Source: Sistotremastrum niveocremeum HHB9708 (taxonomy: Eukaryota > Basidiomycota > Agaricomycetes > Sistotremastrales > Sistotremastraceae). Taken from it: a DNA stretch of 64,000 bases. Position numbers and translations under genes: made by a program. The stretch's first letter is position 1. Each line of letters begins with the position of its first letter. Shown here one piece after another: positions 23,506-36,053 of the stretch. Under the pieces are notes generated by a model. The model saw only the letters and a list, made by a program, of their open reading frames with translations. It ran no database searches and was not told the origin of the DNA. The stretch lies in contig KV419436.1 in NCBI GenBank assembly GCA_001630475.1, positions 1 to 64,000 on the forward strand, written 5' to 3'.

Positions 23506-23808
23506 TTAAAGGAAGGCAACTTTGAATCCTTCATCTTCATTGGCTAAGTCAAGTCGTAATCGAATCCTGGCCGTTCGATCGATCAATCGATAAATGGCGC
23601 GCACAATAGCCTTGTGCATGTCATTCCGTAGCTGCGCCAGTGTACGTGTTCCGATCCCTGTTCTTCTAATTATCGCGTTTAGAATGACAGTCGTGATATC
23701 ATCTTGATTCTCCCCTTCGGCCCCCTGCGTACACCTCATTTCAAAATTGTAAATCGACTCCTCCGTTGTGGCGCTTACCGTACTGTGATAGGACCAGTCA
23801 ATAGTTCA
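23506..23808 (-). CDS. Unrecognised reading frame, possible 3' exon
   Basis: A minus-strand frame runs from just after a stop near 23808 to a TGA at 23506, through DWSYHSTVSATTEESIYN, DDITTVILNAIIRRTG and MHKAIVRAIYRLIDR, ending EGFKVAFL. The amphipathic helical pattern looks coding. No upstream acceptor or initiating exon could be fixed, so it may be a terminal exon, a remnant or chance. No family is recognised. Confidence 0.3.
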
Positions 23809-24158
23809 AAACTGACATCGATTCATTTCCGGGCGGCGATTCACTTCGTCTAAATTGAGCTGCTATCGTCTCCGAGAGTCTGGTCTGGTCGATATCATTG
23901 GCATTGACTCGTTAATCATACTAGTACAATGATGCCATTTCATACGTCGGATCTTGTTGCGTGCGACATACAGTGCAGAGAAGAGACCGGGAAGTACATT
24001 CTGTTTATGGATTCCTGTGAATGGTATTCGGGAGTATAAATACAAGCAAGAGAATCGGTGAATCTCTAGCTCATCCCGTTCTTGGAATAGGTGCGACATC
24101 TGCTCTACCTTCCAACTTACAAGACTGACTACTCATCAGATTAGTCGTATATTCGAAC

Positions 24159-24519
24159 ATGTCCAACGTAGACCCCATTCCGCCACCGGATAGCACCAAC
24201 CCAGCGACACTCCCATCTGGTAAGTCTTCTCCTAAACAAATGTGACTTTTAGATCAATAACTGCTTCAACCATGCAGTAATGCTCGGAGGGGCATTCATC
24301 GTCAGAACCAAACAGCGACCCACCGGAACAATCCTCAAATGGGGCCTCCAAAACCTCTTCGGTACAGGCAACGCCCTCAATCAAAATGGCAAGGGCGACT
24401 TCACCAGTACAGATACATTCGTACCGGATTTCCCAAGTGGGACTTACAAACTTCATATCCATGGGACGAGAGCTAGAGTTCCAAAGTCCAGTCACGACTG
24501 GACTTTTTCCAAAATTCCT
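24159..24519 (+). CDS. Hypothetical protein, cut by the scaffold gap
   Basis: Exon 1 encodes MSNVDPIPPPDSTNPATLPS, followed by a GTAAGT donor and an intron ending near 24277. The reading continues VMLGGAFIVRTKQRPTG, ILKWGLQNLFGTGNAL and TFVPDFPSGTYKLHIHG, then runs into the N tract at 24520. The frame joins cleanly across the intron (TCT G|TA ATG). Its 3' part is missing from the assembly. I do not recognise the family and see no signal peptide. Confidence 0.45.
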
Positions 24520-24619
24520 NNNNNNNNNNNNNNNNNNNNNNNNNNNNNNNNNNNNNNNNNNNNNNNNNNNNNNNNNNNNNNNNNNNNNNNNNNNNNNNNN
24601 NNNNNNNNNNNNNNNNNNN
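24520..24619. other. 100-N scaffold gap
   Basis: Exactly 100 unknown bases, a conventional gap of unspecified size. The left edge carries a tight hairpin (AAAGTCCAGTC, 2-nt loop, GACTGGACTTT). The right edge starts with a 109-bp sequence already present 3 kb upstream, so the local order is uncertain. Confidence 0.95.
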
Positions 24620-24728
24620 CACTATCTCCGGAAGTCCGGGATCACTTGGACATACCCGCGAGATTCATCGACAACCATGCCGAAGTGATCTGCCGAGTGT
24701 GAGTGTGTCGCGAGTCGTTTACCCTCCG
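24620..24728. repeat. Empty-site copy of the 891-bp element's target
   Basis: Bases 24620-24714 equal 21642-21736, and 24715-24728 equal 22636-22649, with a single GTCGCGAG between them. It is therefore the uninterrupted form of the locus that elsewhere carries the 891-bp element. The sequences diverge after 24728. Confidence 0.85.
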
Positions 24729-27290
24729 TCCGTGTGAGTGGATTGCGAGTCGCGTTACTAAGCAGCTTGGTCATCGTCATTCTCAGGCGGCCGAGTCACG
24801 CCGAGTAACTTCAGAACTTGTCACGTCTGCTATAGCGGCCCGAAAAGGCCGCGACTATTTTTACATCATCGCGAGGTCTAGAACTTCGAAGTCGCAAAGT
24901 GCGAAGGTATTCGTAAGAATTAATTCTGTCTTGTTTGTGTCAGGATGAGGTCAACAGTGAACAGAATTTTCACTACATATATTGGTACTCTGGTACAGTA
25001 ATTACTGTTAGCCTTGAAGTTGATGGGGAGATCATGCGTCTAACCAGACTTTGATGTGTGTTGAGCAAGGTAGGGCAGTTGAGCGACGCAACAGAGAAAG
25101 ACAGAGATCCATAACAGTAGGTTTGTCTCTCAGAAATCGTTTTCGAGGCACCAGTGGAAGATCGACCGCTGGTATTTCCTCGAGGAATAAGGCCGCTCTA
25201 TGACAAATTGGCAACCGGTAGGTTTAATTATTTGACGAACAAGGGCAAAGTGGTTGGCACAGCATGTTTCGTATATACACAATAAAAATGTTGTGAATCA
25301 CTTGTGATATCACACGGGTATGGTGTACTGTCTCCAACGGACCGAATGTCGTTGAACGCAGGCCGCTCGAGCATTGCTGAGTTAGATCGCACAGACTTGA
25401 TGTGATGGAGTTGTATTCCATTTGCTCTGATAGAGAATATCAAGCACTGGAGACAACACCGTATAACGCTGTGAACCCGGCATCGACATTTCTGGAGGTT
25501 TTTCAAATCAGAATGGGATGCCCAGGCCACGTTGAAGGTCGCAAGCAAAGTCAATCACAGATGCGGCGGTACACCGGGTACAGAAACACGAAAGCTGTTT
25601 TATCGACGACTGGTGACATTATGGAGAAAGAAATACAGTCTCTCAGATCTCAATCTGCCTTATCGCAACATATTGCGCGAATGCACTAGGAAAATGACAG
25701 CCAATGGAATTTACCGCAGAAAGAGCGGACGGACTACATGCATGGCCTAGAGGAAGAAAGAATATATTGCATCATCAACGGTGGCGTCAAGATAACGAAC
25801 AACTTCGGATGACTGCGATACAAAGTTCAGAAACGGGATCAGAAGCCACAGTCAAACGCTAAAATCCGGGGTTCGTTACCAATCATCGCGCCGTTATGTA
25901 GGACATGGATTAGGCACATCGGTCCGATTGTAACATGGAAGAGGACGGGCAGGATTTCACTCGTAGATATGAGCTGAAATTATCATCGGGAATATGAGAG
26001 TATAGCACACCTTGGGAAGGGGTTACCAATCTCGGAAGCAAGGACCCTTGGGGATAACTTCTTGGACGACGACCATGATCAGGGGCTACCAGACCAGATC
26101 AACAACTTATCGGCTATCTGATAACGATATATCCAGGGTCCTTTCCGATGAATCCCTCACAAAAGGAATTTAGGAAAGAAAGACGTAGCGCCCAGGGAAC
26201 AGGTATTGAGCGACGCAGTCGACGTAAATCAGTTGCGGTCAAAGGAGCGTTGTAGAAGAAAAAAAGGAGCGTGGTAGTCTTAGGCGTAACTTGAAGCCAG
26301 CGAACTGAGCCTTTTGCAAAACGATCGGATAAAAATTTGCGGTTGAAACGCGTCATTTTGCGACTTCGAGGAAGAAGGCATCCCATAAACACTGTTACCA
26401 ATCAGATGGCGGCAAAATCTAAAATAAGGTAGAAGAAGATATGTTGGGCGTGCCAAACGGTCCGACATGCCACATAAACCGAACCGAGGGTGGCTCCCAA
26501 CACGAGGACGATCCCATGCCACATGTCGAAGAGTTCCCAAAGAATCCGCAGAGCTAAACCAATCTTCTTTCTCCAGGAACGAGCAAGATAGAAGGGTTGA
26601 AGAACTCGTCATTTGGACGCCCAATCCAATGTGATGGCGTTTGAGAAAGCTAGAAGCGTAAGAATATGGATGCTTGTCAGCAAGTCTTGAGTTTCGGGGT
26701 GAGGAGGGATAAAGAATGGTTCGGTGGCCGTGGCTACACCACCCAGTGATTGTTACACTCCACATATGCCAATGCAAGAGAGAAAAGAGACGAATGCTTT
26801 CGGTGGTCCGACGCAAGTTGCGTGCATGAATATAAGCGAGGCTTCAGGGTCGTCGTGAAGCTCGGTGGAGTCCAGGATGTCGAAGAGTTGGCATCGGACA
26901 AGCCTAACCTGAGCTCTCGGATAAGAAATATGACCGAGGATTCCTGTTCCGTGAGAGGTATGGAAAATCACCAGCCAAGGCATCCTGAGGAGTTCTGCGC
27001 GTCATTGCCCAACTACGGCGGCTTCTCGATCATCGAAATCTCCATGGGCGGCGGTAAACCTGATAGAAGTCTTATAAACCATAAAGTATCACGGATGTCA
27101 AGGCCCTAGATCTGCAGAAGGGGATAGCTAGATAGCGCTACGGGGCCCCAAGCTAAGCGGAAGCAGGTTTCGGTGATCGGAGTTCAAAATAATCTTTTCT
27201 CGTCGACCTATCCGGAGCTCCTGTTGAGACGCTCGGAATTAGATACTGAACAGATCACTTATCTGCGTTGGCATTCAAGGCATACTTAAA
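24729..27290. other. Gene-poor stretch with a possible decayed membrane gene
   Basis: There is no clear gene. On the minus strand around 26114-26640, pieces with hydrophobic segments follow one another with stops between them (for example LGATLGSVYVACRTVWHAQ, FFYLILDFAAI and LVTVFMGCLLPRSRK). They suggest a decayed host membrane-protein gene, but I could not set exon boundaries or a family. Confidence 0.35.
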
Positions 27291-27381
27291 CTCACTGTCG
27301 ACTATGGAGCGAATTACGCCTCTCGGTGCCTCTCTCACATCCCCCCTTCCTCCCTCTTTTCGTATTTTCTTCTAGCACAGG

Positions 27382-28785
27382 ATGTCTGCTGCTACTCAGA
27401 AACCGTACAAGGAGAGTGAACTCCCGGAATACACTCCCATGCCATGGTTTGTGGATGTTCTGTTTCAATGATACGTTCATTCCCTGACGAGATATGTCGT
27501 AGGTCTCTGAGCGAGATCCGTGCAGCTATTCCTGCTCGCTTCTTCGTGCGCGATACTAAACGTGGCCTTGGATTCCTGGCTCGCGATTTGGTCATTGCCG
27601 CCGCTCTTTGGTATGCCGCCACGTTCATCGACCCCTACTTCCAAAGTAGTGCGGTCCGTGACGCTGTCACTTTCCCCGGTGCCGAACTCGCTCGTTGGGC
27701 TGCTTGGGGTACATAGTAAGTATTGACAATTATCATTTCGTTCGAAACATTCCTGATGTTTATCTCAATAGCTGGTGGTTCCAGGGTCTGAACTTCACCG
27801 GTGTGTGGGTCATTGGCCACGAGGCTGGTCACGGTGCCTTCTCCGACAGTCGTCTCGTCTGCGACATCGTCGGCTTCATCACCCACACCGCAATGTGGAC
27901 TCCCTTCTTCTCATGGAGAATCTCCCACCATCGTCATCATTCCAACCATGCCTCCATGGAGAAGGATGAAGTCTACGTTCCCAAGACTCGCAGCGACCTT
28001 AACCTTCCTCAGGAGGAGGAAGGCAAATCCATCGACTACGAACATTATCTCGGCGATACTCCTTTGTACACCTTGTACATGCTCGTCCGCCAACAAGTCC
28101 TTGCCTTCCCCGCCTACCTCCTCTTCAACGTTTCCGGTCAAAAGAACTACCCCAAGTGGACCAACCATTTCGATCGTAAGTCGATACTCTGATTTACCTA
28201 GGCCCTTCTCATATCTTATGCGATATAGCCAACTCCGTCATCTTCAACCCCAGTCAACGCAACGCAGTTCTCGCGTCTAACGCCGGCATCTTCGCCATGA
28301 TCTGGGGTGTCACCTACGCCAGCTCCGTCTACGGCACGAGCGAAGTCATCAAGTACTACGGTCTCCCCTGGCTCTGCGTCAGTCACTGGTTCATCATGAT
28401 CACCTACCTCCACCACACCGACCCTATGCTCCCCCACTACCGCAAGAAGGAATGGTCTTTCCAACGTGGTGCTGCCGCCACCGTTGACCGTAACTTCTTG
28501 GGATGGCAAGGTCGCTTCTTCCTCCACGACGTCGCTCATTACCACGTCATCCATCACTTCTTCCCCCAAATGCCTTTCTACCACGGACCCGAAGCCACCC
28601 AGTACCTGAAGGAGTTTATCGGCGAGCACTACGCTTACTCCGACGCCCCCGTCTTCAAGACCTTGTGGAACACCTACAACTTCTGCCAATTCGTCGAGGA
28701 CGAAGGTGACGTCTTGTTCTACAGGAACAAGGAAGGAAAAGCTCTCCGTCGTCCCGCCGAGCAATACCGCCTTAAAGCACAGTAA
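27382..28785 (+). CDS. FAD2: Delta-12 fatty acid desaturase
   Basis: Four exons join in frame (introns about 27446-27501, 27718-27771 and 28173-28228). They encode MSAATQKPYKESELPEYTPMPW... to ...RPAEQYRLKAQ, about 410 residues. All three histidine boxes of membrane fatty acid desaturases are present: HEAGH, HRHH (within SWRISHHRHHSNHAS) and HVIHH followed by FFPQMPF. Long hydrophobic segments flank the boxes, as expected for an ER enzyme. The overall fit is to oleoyl Delta-12 desaturases, which make linoleate. The first box has Ala where many Delta-12 enzymes have Cys. Codon use is strongly C-ending at third positions compared with neighbours, consistent with high expression. It sits alone between the repeat island and the plus-strand reductases. 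Confidence 0.92.
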
Positions 28786-29604
28786 AATAGCATGTATCAA
28801 AGATCGTTCATTCCCGCGCCTCCAGACGAGGACAAAAATAAATGTGTAAAATCTACAAATCTATTCTCGGAAGCACCTCCGAATAAGCGCTTGATGAGGT
28901 GTTCAGATTTATGTCATGCCGGAGGCTTCTATCCGTCAGGCACTGCATCGGACTCACTCCGGCGAATCTTCAAGCGAGCTAAAAATAACTTTTCCGTCTC
29001 TACAGGACTTGGAACCTTCCTAATCGGGTAACTTCCAAGATCTCGAAAGCGTAGCAAAACTTGTCAGTGCAAGACCTCCAGTTTCACTCGATGAACATCG
29101 CGAAAAATTGGACCAATGCGAATCTCTAAGCTCCTTCATTCTGAGCCCTCGAAAACCCCGTAAAATTTGCGAAAGTCTCAGAAAACGAGAAAAAGCGTGA
29201 CAGTAACACCCGTGACACCCTCTCTTACGGCGCTCACCAAAAAACGTCAGAAGACGACCTCGAGCTTATGAAGGACCCAATCCACGGCCCAAGGTTCATT
29301 ATTCATCATCAACTCACTCGATTTCATTCGTAGTTGGCTCACTAGAGTCCCTGACCGGCTCCGCATCGTCATGCATCATGCCTCGATGCAGTCGATTCTC
29401 CATGTCTTAGAGTCCTGGTCGGAAGATAGTCGAGCTCGATCAAATTGGATGCGGTACCGCGGTCATGAGAGCAAGTGACTCAGAGGAGGAGCTCGCAGTA
29501 TAAATAGGGCCTGATATCAGCGGTATCAGCCAGCTTCCCGCTACATCCTATCTCACCCCACCTCTTCTCGACTTCACCACCTCACAACCACCTCGTTGTC
29601 ACTG
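28786..29604. other. Intergenic with AKR B promoter
   Basis: This is an 820-bp spacer. Apart from the TATA box near 29499 I see no gene, repeat or RNA. Confidence 0.5.
29499..29506 (+). promoter_or_regulatory. TATA box of AKR B
   Basis: TATAAATA lies 106 bp upstream of the ATG at 29605 and is followed by a pyrimidine-rich leader. Confidence 0.6.
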
Positions 29605-31017
29605 ATGTCTTCCGCAAACCTCCCTCAAGTCGAATATCGCAGACTCGGAAAGTCAGGCTTACGAGTCAGCGTTCCCATCGTCGGTGCTATGAGCTTTGGT
29701 AGCTCTAAGTGGGGAGTGAGTCCTCTCAGTCCTTCCTAGTCGTCGATAGAAAGCTAATCATTTCTTGACAGGATTGGGTGCTCGACGAAGAAGAGGTACG
29801 AATATCTCATCGCCGCCTTGGATCGAGACTGATCACCTTCCCGTAGGCTTTGCCTATCCTCAAATATGCGTATGATCGAGGCGTCAATACTTGGGATACC
29901 GCCAACGCTTATTCCAGTACGTCGTTCTTCCACTCCATCATTCCCTCCAGTACTGATTCTCGACCAGATGGATGGTCCGAGAAAGTGATCGCGGCAGCTA
30001 TCAAGAAGGTCCGTCCCCCAATCCACTCGTCCCCGTCCCTCTAATCTAATCATTCATCCCAGTATCAAATCCCCCGCGAAAAAGTCATCATCCTCACAAA
30101 AGTCTTCGGCCTCGTCGCCGACTCTCCCGAAGTCCAAACAGTCACAATGCCCGAACTCCGTACAACCCCCAACTACATAAACCAATCCGGACTCTCCCGT
30201 CAAGCAATATTCAACGCCGTCAACGCCTCCCTCGCGCGCCTCGAAACATCTTACATCGATCTCCTCCAAATCCATCGATTCGATAAAGATACGCCTATGG
30301 AAGAAACTATGGAAGCTCTTCATGATCTCGTCAAAGCTGGAAAGGTTCGATACATCGGTGCCAGTTCTATGTGGACGTGGCAATTCGTCCTCCTCAACGA
30401 GATCGCGGAGAAACGCGGATGGACTAAGTTCGTTTCGATGCAGAATCATTATTCGCTTCTGTACCGAGAGGAGGTGAGCCGCCTTTGAGCTTATTCTGCC
30501 TTCATGGCTCATATTCTTCTTCCCTTAGGAGCGCGAGATGAACGCTTATTGTAATCATGCCGGCATCGGTCTGATTCCTTGGGGTCCCCTCTTCTCCGGT
30601 CAACTCGCTCGTCCAGTCGGCGCAGGCGAAACGAAGCGTACGGAATTCCTCAAGGGCACCATCTTCGAACGCAAACAAGGCGAAGTCGACAAGGAGATCA
30701 TCTCACGTGTCGAGAAGGTCGCCAAAGAGAAGGGATGGAAGATGAGTCAAGTCGCTTTATCCTGGATCGGCACCAAAGTCTCTAGTCCTATCGTCGGGAT
30801 CAGCTCTGTACGTCATTTACATTTTCGTTCAACTATCGTACGCTGACAATCTCTTGTAGCCTCAGAGACTTGAGGAAGCCATCGTCGTCGGCAAGCATTT
30901 GACCCCGGAGGAGATTAAATATCTCGAAGAACCGTGAGTATTCCATTTCTTCCAGGTCCTTCTCTTTCTAAATTATACGACAGATACCAGCCAAGGAAGC
31001 CTATAGGCCATGCCTAA
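29605..31017 (+). CDS. Aldo/keto reductase B
   Basis: Multi-exon gene starting [20 protein letters not shown] and ending [13 protein letters not shown]. The tetrad residues lie in [10 protein letters not shown] (Asp, Tyr), VIILTKVFG (Lys) and LLQIHRFD (His). Later blocks are [43 protein letters not shown] and SSPIVGIS. The exon pattern is the same as in copies A, C and D. Compared with those it has a slightly longer, divergent loop after the Lys region ([19 protein letters not shown]). It is in tandem with AKR C and has its own TATA box. It is probably a cytosolic NADPH-dependent reductase of aldehydes or hemiacetals. It appears intact. Confidence 0.9.
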
Positions 31018-31300
31018 TTTAGGCGCAGATTCGCACCGTAAAAGAAGCAAGTCCAATGACCGGTCGTTCTAAAATAGAAACCGAGTAAATAAAATCACAA
31101 ATAATGTACGACAATTATATAGTGTTTCTATATGCCAGTTATCAAGCGTTTTCCGTGTAAGGTGATCTATGACTCGCAAGGAACGCGCACGAAGGCTTTC
31201 CGTAAAATGGCGTCACTCCGCATTAGGCGCCGAGAACCATTCCGGCCGACACAAGCCGAGGACGATCAACCAGGTCATGGGGCTGATCAAGATTCCAGGA

Positions 31301-31307
31301 TATAAAA
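31301..31307 (+). promoter_or_regulatory. TATA box of AKR C
   Basis: TATAAAA lies 73 bp upstream of the ATG at 31374, within a short 356-bp spacer after AKR B. Confidence 0.6.
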
Positions 31308-31373
31308 TCACGCCAACCTTGCACACGCTGCTTCACCACCCACCAATTTTGCCTCGTATCTCTAGCTACCATC

Positions 31374-32795
31374 ATGTCAACGTCCAAGAACCTCCCGCAA
31401 GTCGAGTATAAAAGGCTGGGCAAGTCTGGCTTGAGAGTCAGCGTCCCTATCATTGGAGCGATGAGCTTTGGCAATTCGAAATGGGGTGTAAGCAAGATGC
31501 GGTTGTCATTGGACGATAAAGAACTGAATCGATTCCTCTTAGGACTGGGTCATCAATGAAGACCAGGTTGGATGCGCTTGATCGTTCTGCTGATCTGATG
31601 CTGAGGCGTGGACTATAGGCTTTGCCTTTGCTCAAATATGCATGGGATCGTGGTGTGAATACCTGGGACACAGCAAACGTGTATTCTAGTGCGTCTGTTA
31701 CCCTCATATATTCTTCATTGATCTTATCGATCTATCAGATGGATGGTCTGAGAAGGTTATCGCCAAGGCTATCAAAGAGGTCAGATCTCGTTATTGTCAC
31801 GATTACGATGAGCTGATCGTTTCGTCGCATAGTTCAACATCCCCCGCGAAAAACTCATCATCCTCACGAAATGCTTCGGACTCGTCGCCGACGATCCAGG
31901 TCTCCGCACCGTCACCCAACCCGGTCTCAAAAACACCCGCGACTACGTTAACCAGTCCGGTCTCTCCCGTCAAGCAATCTTCAATGCCGTCAATGCCTCT
32001 CTTGCGCGTCTTGAGACTCCCTACATCGATCTTCTCCAGATTCATCGTTTCGACAACGACACTCCTCCCGAGGAGACTATGGAAGCCCTTCACGATCTCG
32101 TGAAGAGCGGGAAGGTTCGCTATATCGGAGCTAGTTCCATGTGGACTTGGCAATTCGTCTTGTTGAACGAGGTCGCTGAGAAGCACGGTTGGACCAAGTT
32201 CATCTCGATGCAAAACCACTATTCCTTGTTGTACCGCGAGGAGGTCCGTGTCTTCCTTCCGATGTCTTCATTATCGTATCTCAAAGGTCTCTCTTCAGGA
32301 ACGCGAAATGAATGCATACTGCAATCACGCAGGTATCGGTCTCATTCCTTGGGCTCCTCTCGCCGATGGCCAACTCGCTCGACCTCTTGGCGCTGCCGAC
32401 ACTAAGCGCTCCTCACTCGCAAAGGGAACTATCTTCGAGCGCAAGCAGACTGATGCCGATAAAGAGATCATCAGTCGCGTCGAGAAATTCGCGAAAGAAA
32501 AGGGCTGGACGATGAGTCAAGTTGCCTTGGCATGGATTGGCACTAAAGTGTCCAGTCCCATCGTCGGAATCAGTTCTGTAAGTTTCCTATCATTTACCAT
32601 CGCGATCTCTGCTGAACTGAGGATTCCTCCATCTCTAGCCCCAAAGACTCGAAGATGCAATTGTCGTTGGAAAAGAACTGACCCCGGAAGAAATCAAACA
32701 CCTCGAAGAGCCGTAAGCTTTTCCTATATGATATATAAACTCCTCACTAACGCATAATTAGATATCAACCAAAGGCTATCCGAGGACATTCTTAG
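31374..32795 (+). CDS. Aldo/keto reductase C
   Basis: Tandem paralogue of AKR B starting [19 protein letters not shown] and ending [13 protein letters not shown]. Visible catalytic segments are [21 protein letters not shown] and [15 protein letters not shown]. The cofactor region is [11 protein letters not shown] followed by [18 protein letters not shown]. Exon-intron positions match AKR B and D. Its 3' end lies only 142 bp from the 3' end of hydrolase 3, in convergent orientation, so overlapping 3' UTRs are likely. No disabling change seen. Confidence 0.9.
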
Positions 32796-32937
32796 TCGGC
32801 CCTGACGATAGTCAATACATGATAACGGGGGCGCTATGACAGGCGATATGGTACTTCGAGAGTAGATAAACCAAATGTAGGTCGAGTAAAACGTAGTAGT
32901 TTCCATTATAAAATCATTCAATGCGGTATTACCTTCT

Positions 32938-34344
32938 TCAAGACCTGCCCAGTATCCATCGAATCGCGAAACGCATGTCGTCCCGAAATTTCTTCGCGGC
33001 TTGAGTACTTGCGTCCACATAATGGAATATATGTGGACATCCAGTATAACTTGATTCGCATCGTCAAAGAGAGTTCTAACGTAACGCAAGAAGACGCCAC
33101 ATACATCTGCGTCTTGGTCTCAACGCCATTTTCTTCAAGTACTTGAGCATACGCGATGTCTTCGTCGCGCAAAGGATCCCTTCCACATATTTGGAAATAT
33201 GTCTTTGGTAATCCCTTGTGAGACGCAGCGAGAAGAGGACAGAATAATGGGCTTTTCGTATCGATTTTCACAGTTTCTATCTGGACCTTCAGCATCCAGA
33301 GCTCCGCAGCAACGACCATCACGTACTACATGTTTTGTTAAGAGCCAATCGAGTAAGAAACGGACTATCTGCAAGGTCATCTATGGAGTGAAGATCGGGT
33401 TTGAACCTGTGAAATGCAGAGTTCGAATCGTGTCTTTCGCTTGATTGACAAATGTCAAACCGATCGGGGTATTCGTCTTTATGACATATCAAAGGCATTT
33501 GTAGAATCTGACCCGTAATTGGAGTCGTAAACAGGGGATCATCTCGCGCAATAATTTGTAATACTGCAGCTAAATTTCCACCTAGTGTGTGCGTGAGCAA
33601 GGGGGAATTACAGTATGCATCAAAATAAACCTGCAGAAAGCCCGGCAATGATGAGTCCCTTAGCCGGATCCGCTCTGAGCGTTGGTGCGTTGCTCACGAC
33701 CTACATAGCGCTGAATATTGTCAATCTAGGCGTGGTGGAATATCTATCTTACCCATTTAAAGGCCTCATAACAATCATTGACAGCCGTCGGAAAAAGATG
33801 CTCAGGCGCAAGCCGGTAATCTACGCTTACAATCACGATGTTCTCCGATACGCAATAGCTCCTGAGATCAATATCATCGGTTTCTAGATCGCCAGCCATG
33901 TAACCACCGCCTGAGTCAGGATCATCAGATAATTGGCCTGGGAACAATCATTGAGAGTCCTCTTGCCGTGCATCCAAATCATGACCGCAAAGGTTTCGCT
34001 GATATTTGTCTCTGGTGAATAAGCGCGTACGGTAATATTGCCGCCATTTACTGCAATATCATGGTCCGTCACACAGAGACCTTGTTCTAAGAGATTTCAA
34101 GCCAAAATTCAGAATAAATCTGGTCTAGGAGCGCAGAGAGCGTGGTCTCGATCGACTGACCTACAAACGGAAGTTTCGCTTTCATCATATCCGAAACGAC
34201 CTTCGACATGAACACGCGCAAAGCACGAATATCAACAGGTCCATCCTCGTCTTCCTCAGGAGTCGTCCCAACAACTTCAGGATCCTCGCAGATGATATCC
34301 CATTCATGATCTCCAAAGGAATATTTATGGTATTTCGAAGTCAT
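32938..34344 (-). CDS. HSL-family alpha/beta-hydrolase 3
   Basis: Starts MTSKYHKYSFGDHEWD and ends FAIRWILGRS. Motifs in order are VMIWMHG, GGGYMAGDLETDD, IVSVDYRLAPEHLFPTAVND, KGLIIAGLSAG, GNLAAVLQIIARDDP, ICGRDPLRDEDIAYAQVL and YTGCPHIFHYVDAST. The His-containing end is CPHIF rather than the usual PHAF, but the catalytic His remains. The N-terminal region has an acidic insert (GTTPEEDEDGP) not seen in its paralogues. It is the most divergent of the three-gene tandem run (copies 3, 4 and 5). It is convergent with AKR C. Confidence 0.85.
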
Positions 34345-34666
34345 TCGATCTTTTCAGAGAAGACAGCGTTGGGATTGAATCCGAAGATGTGAGAAGGTGA
34401 GATGAGGTGTCGTCGACATTTGCTGATCATGGTCCCATGAGTTGAGAGACGCTCAGGTGCTTTCGGAACGAAATAGCCGAAGGAATTACAGTGGTCGTGC
34501 CGAGATGCCGATGCTCGAGCTCGAGCGGATTACGACGACATGGCTATAACCTTCTGATGAAACAATTCCCATCCTTTAAGAATACAAATCCTCGTCTTCT
34601 ACCGGCCCTTTCTTGAAATCTCGGTATCCGTATTCGTTGACAACCTGTCGTTGGAACCGCACAACT
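34345..34666. other. Short intergenic spacer
   Basis: Some 320 bp between hydrolase 3 start and hydrolase 4 stop. It contains a purine/pyrimidine-mixed promoter region without an identifiable element. Confidence 0.45.
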
Positions 34667-36053
34667 CATTTCCCAAGCATCCACCTAATTCCCTCAACCG
34701 TATCCTTCCTAAACTCCTTCGCAGCCGCCGTACCAGGATTACCCCAGGCGAAAGCATGAGGACACCCAGTATACCTATCCCATCACATCCCATCAATATC
34801 TCGGAACCCCACACAAAAAATCACAATCACTCACACTTTCGCCCTCACTTCAACTCCAGCCTCCTTAAGAAATCGCTCATACAAAATAGCCTCGTCGCGC
34901 AGAGGATCCCTTCCTGCGATCAGGATGATCGCTTTAGGAAGACCTTTGAGTGATTCGGCTAGGATGGGCGAGAATTTCGAGCTGTGAGGGTCTAACTTTG
35001 CCAACTCTAGATATCCACTGGTCAATCCTAGTCTTATTCGACAATTAATGGACCAACGTACCGGCGCTCTTATCAAGAATGTGCGCCGTCAAGAAAGGAC
35101 TGTCTTTAAGATCATCGATCGACCGGAGATCGTCCTTGTATCTAAATTGTCTCAGCGTCCGGAATTTCGGGGGGCAAAAGAAGAACATACTTCTGGGGAT
35201 ATCCGCCAGGAACTGCCAACCACGGAATCTGAAGTACCTGTCCTGTTATCTTTCCCGAAAGCACAGGATCATCGCGCCCTTGAAGAGCGACTTGTGCAGC
35301 TAGATTCCCTCCTGTAAAGACAAAACCAACCGTATCTCAGTATACTTGGAAACTTAATATGAGGAGAATGTTACATACCAGCTGAAGCACCCCCGACTAT
35401 CAATCCCTTCGCAACATCAATCCTCAACAACGCCGCATTATCTAAAGCCTGCATCCTCATGAGTCCACTACACAAGTAAAGACTCGAAACCACTGACCCA
35501 TTTCACAGCACACAAAACGTCCTCGAGTTGCGTCGGAAACTTATATTCCGGGGCCAATCGATAATCCACGGAGATAATACTGATTTTCTCGTTATAGGCA
35601 AGAATCCTCAAGTCGACATCGTCGGCTGCAAGATCGCCTGCCATGAATCCGCCACCTAGACAGCATTCCGATGAGCAGATCAACAGTAGATGGGGGAGGA
35701 CGAACCGTGGAACCAAGCATAAAGAGGGAATGTGTCGGCGGGAGATTCGCCGTCTGGGATATACGATCTGACAATTATCTTTCCGCCATCCACATCAACT
35801 TCATGATTCTCAACAGTAATTCCCGTTTCTTCATCGTCTGTCAGCTATATTCCAACATATATATATATAGTGGAGAAAACGAACCTTGGAAAGGAAGCGC
35901 AGCTTTCAAAATCGGTATAATATCAACCGATATTTGTTTCCGTATAAGAGCGAGATCGAATGGTGCATCTGGAGGGACCTGAGCTAGGATATGAGAGCTG
36001 ATGACGTCCCATTCTGGGTCCCCGAACGAATATTGAGCATTTTTCGAAGTCAT
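34667..36053 (-). CDS. HSL-family alpha/beta-hydrolase 4
   Basis: Starts MTSKNAQYSFGDPEWD and ends EGIRWMLGK. Visible motifs are GGGFMAGDLAADD, ISVDYRLAPEYKFPTQLED, GLIVGGASAG (nucleophile elbow), GNLAAQVAL, LIAGRDPLRDEAILYERFL and YTGCPHAFAWGNP. The triad Ser, Asp and His is complete. It is most similar to copy 5 in the N-terminal half (SFGDPEWD, RKQISVDI, LKAALPFQG). There is no signal peptide. Intron positions match those of the other copies. Confidence 0.87.

Noticed and set aside
28216-28800. 194-residue minus-strand frame
   Set aside because: It is the antisense shadow of the Delta-12 desaturase, whose strongly biased codons keep the opposite strand open.
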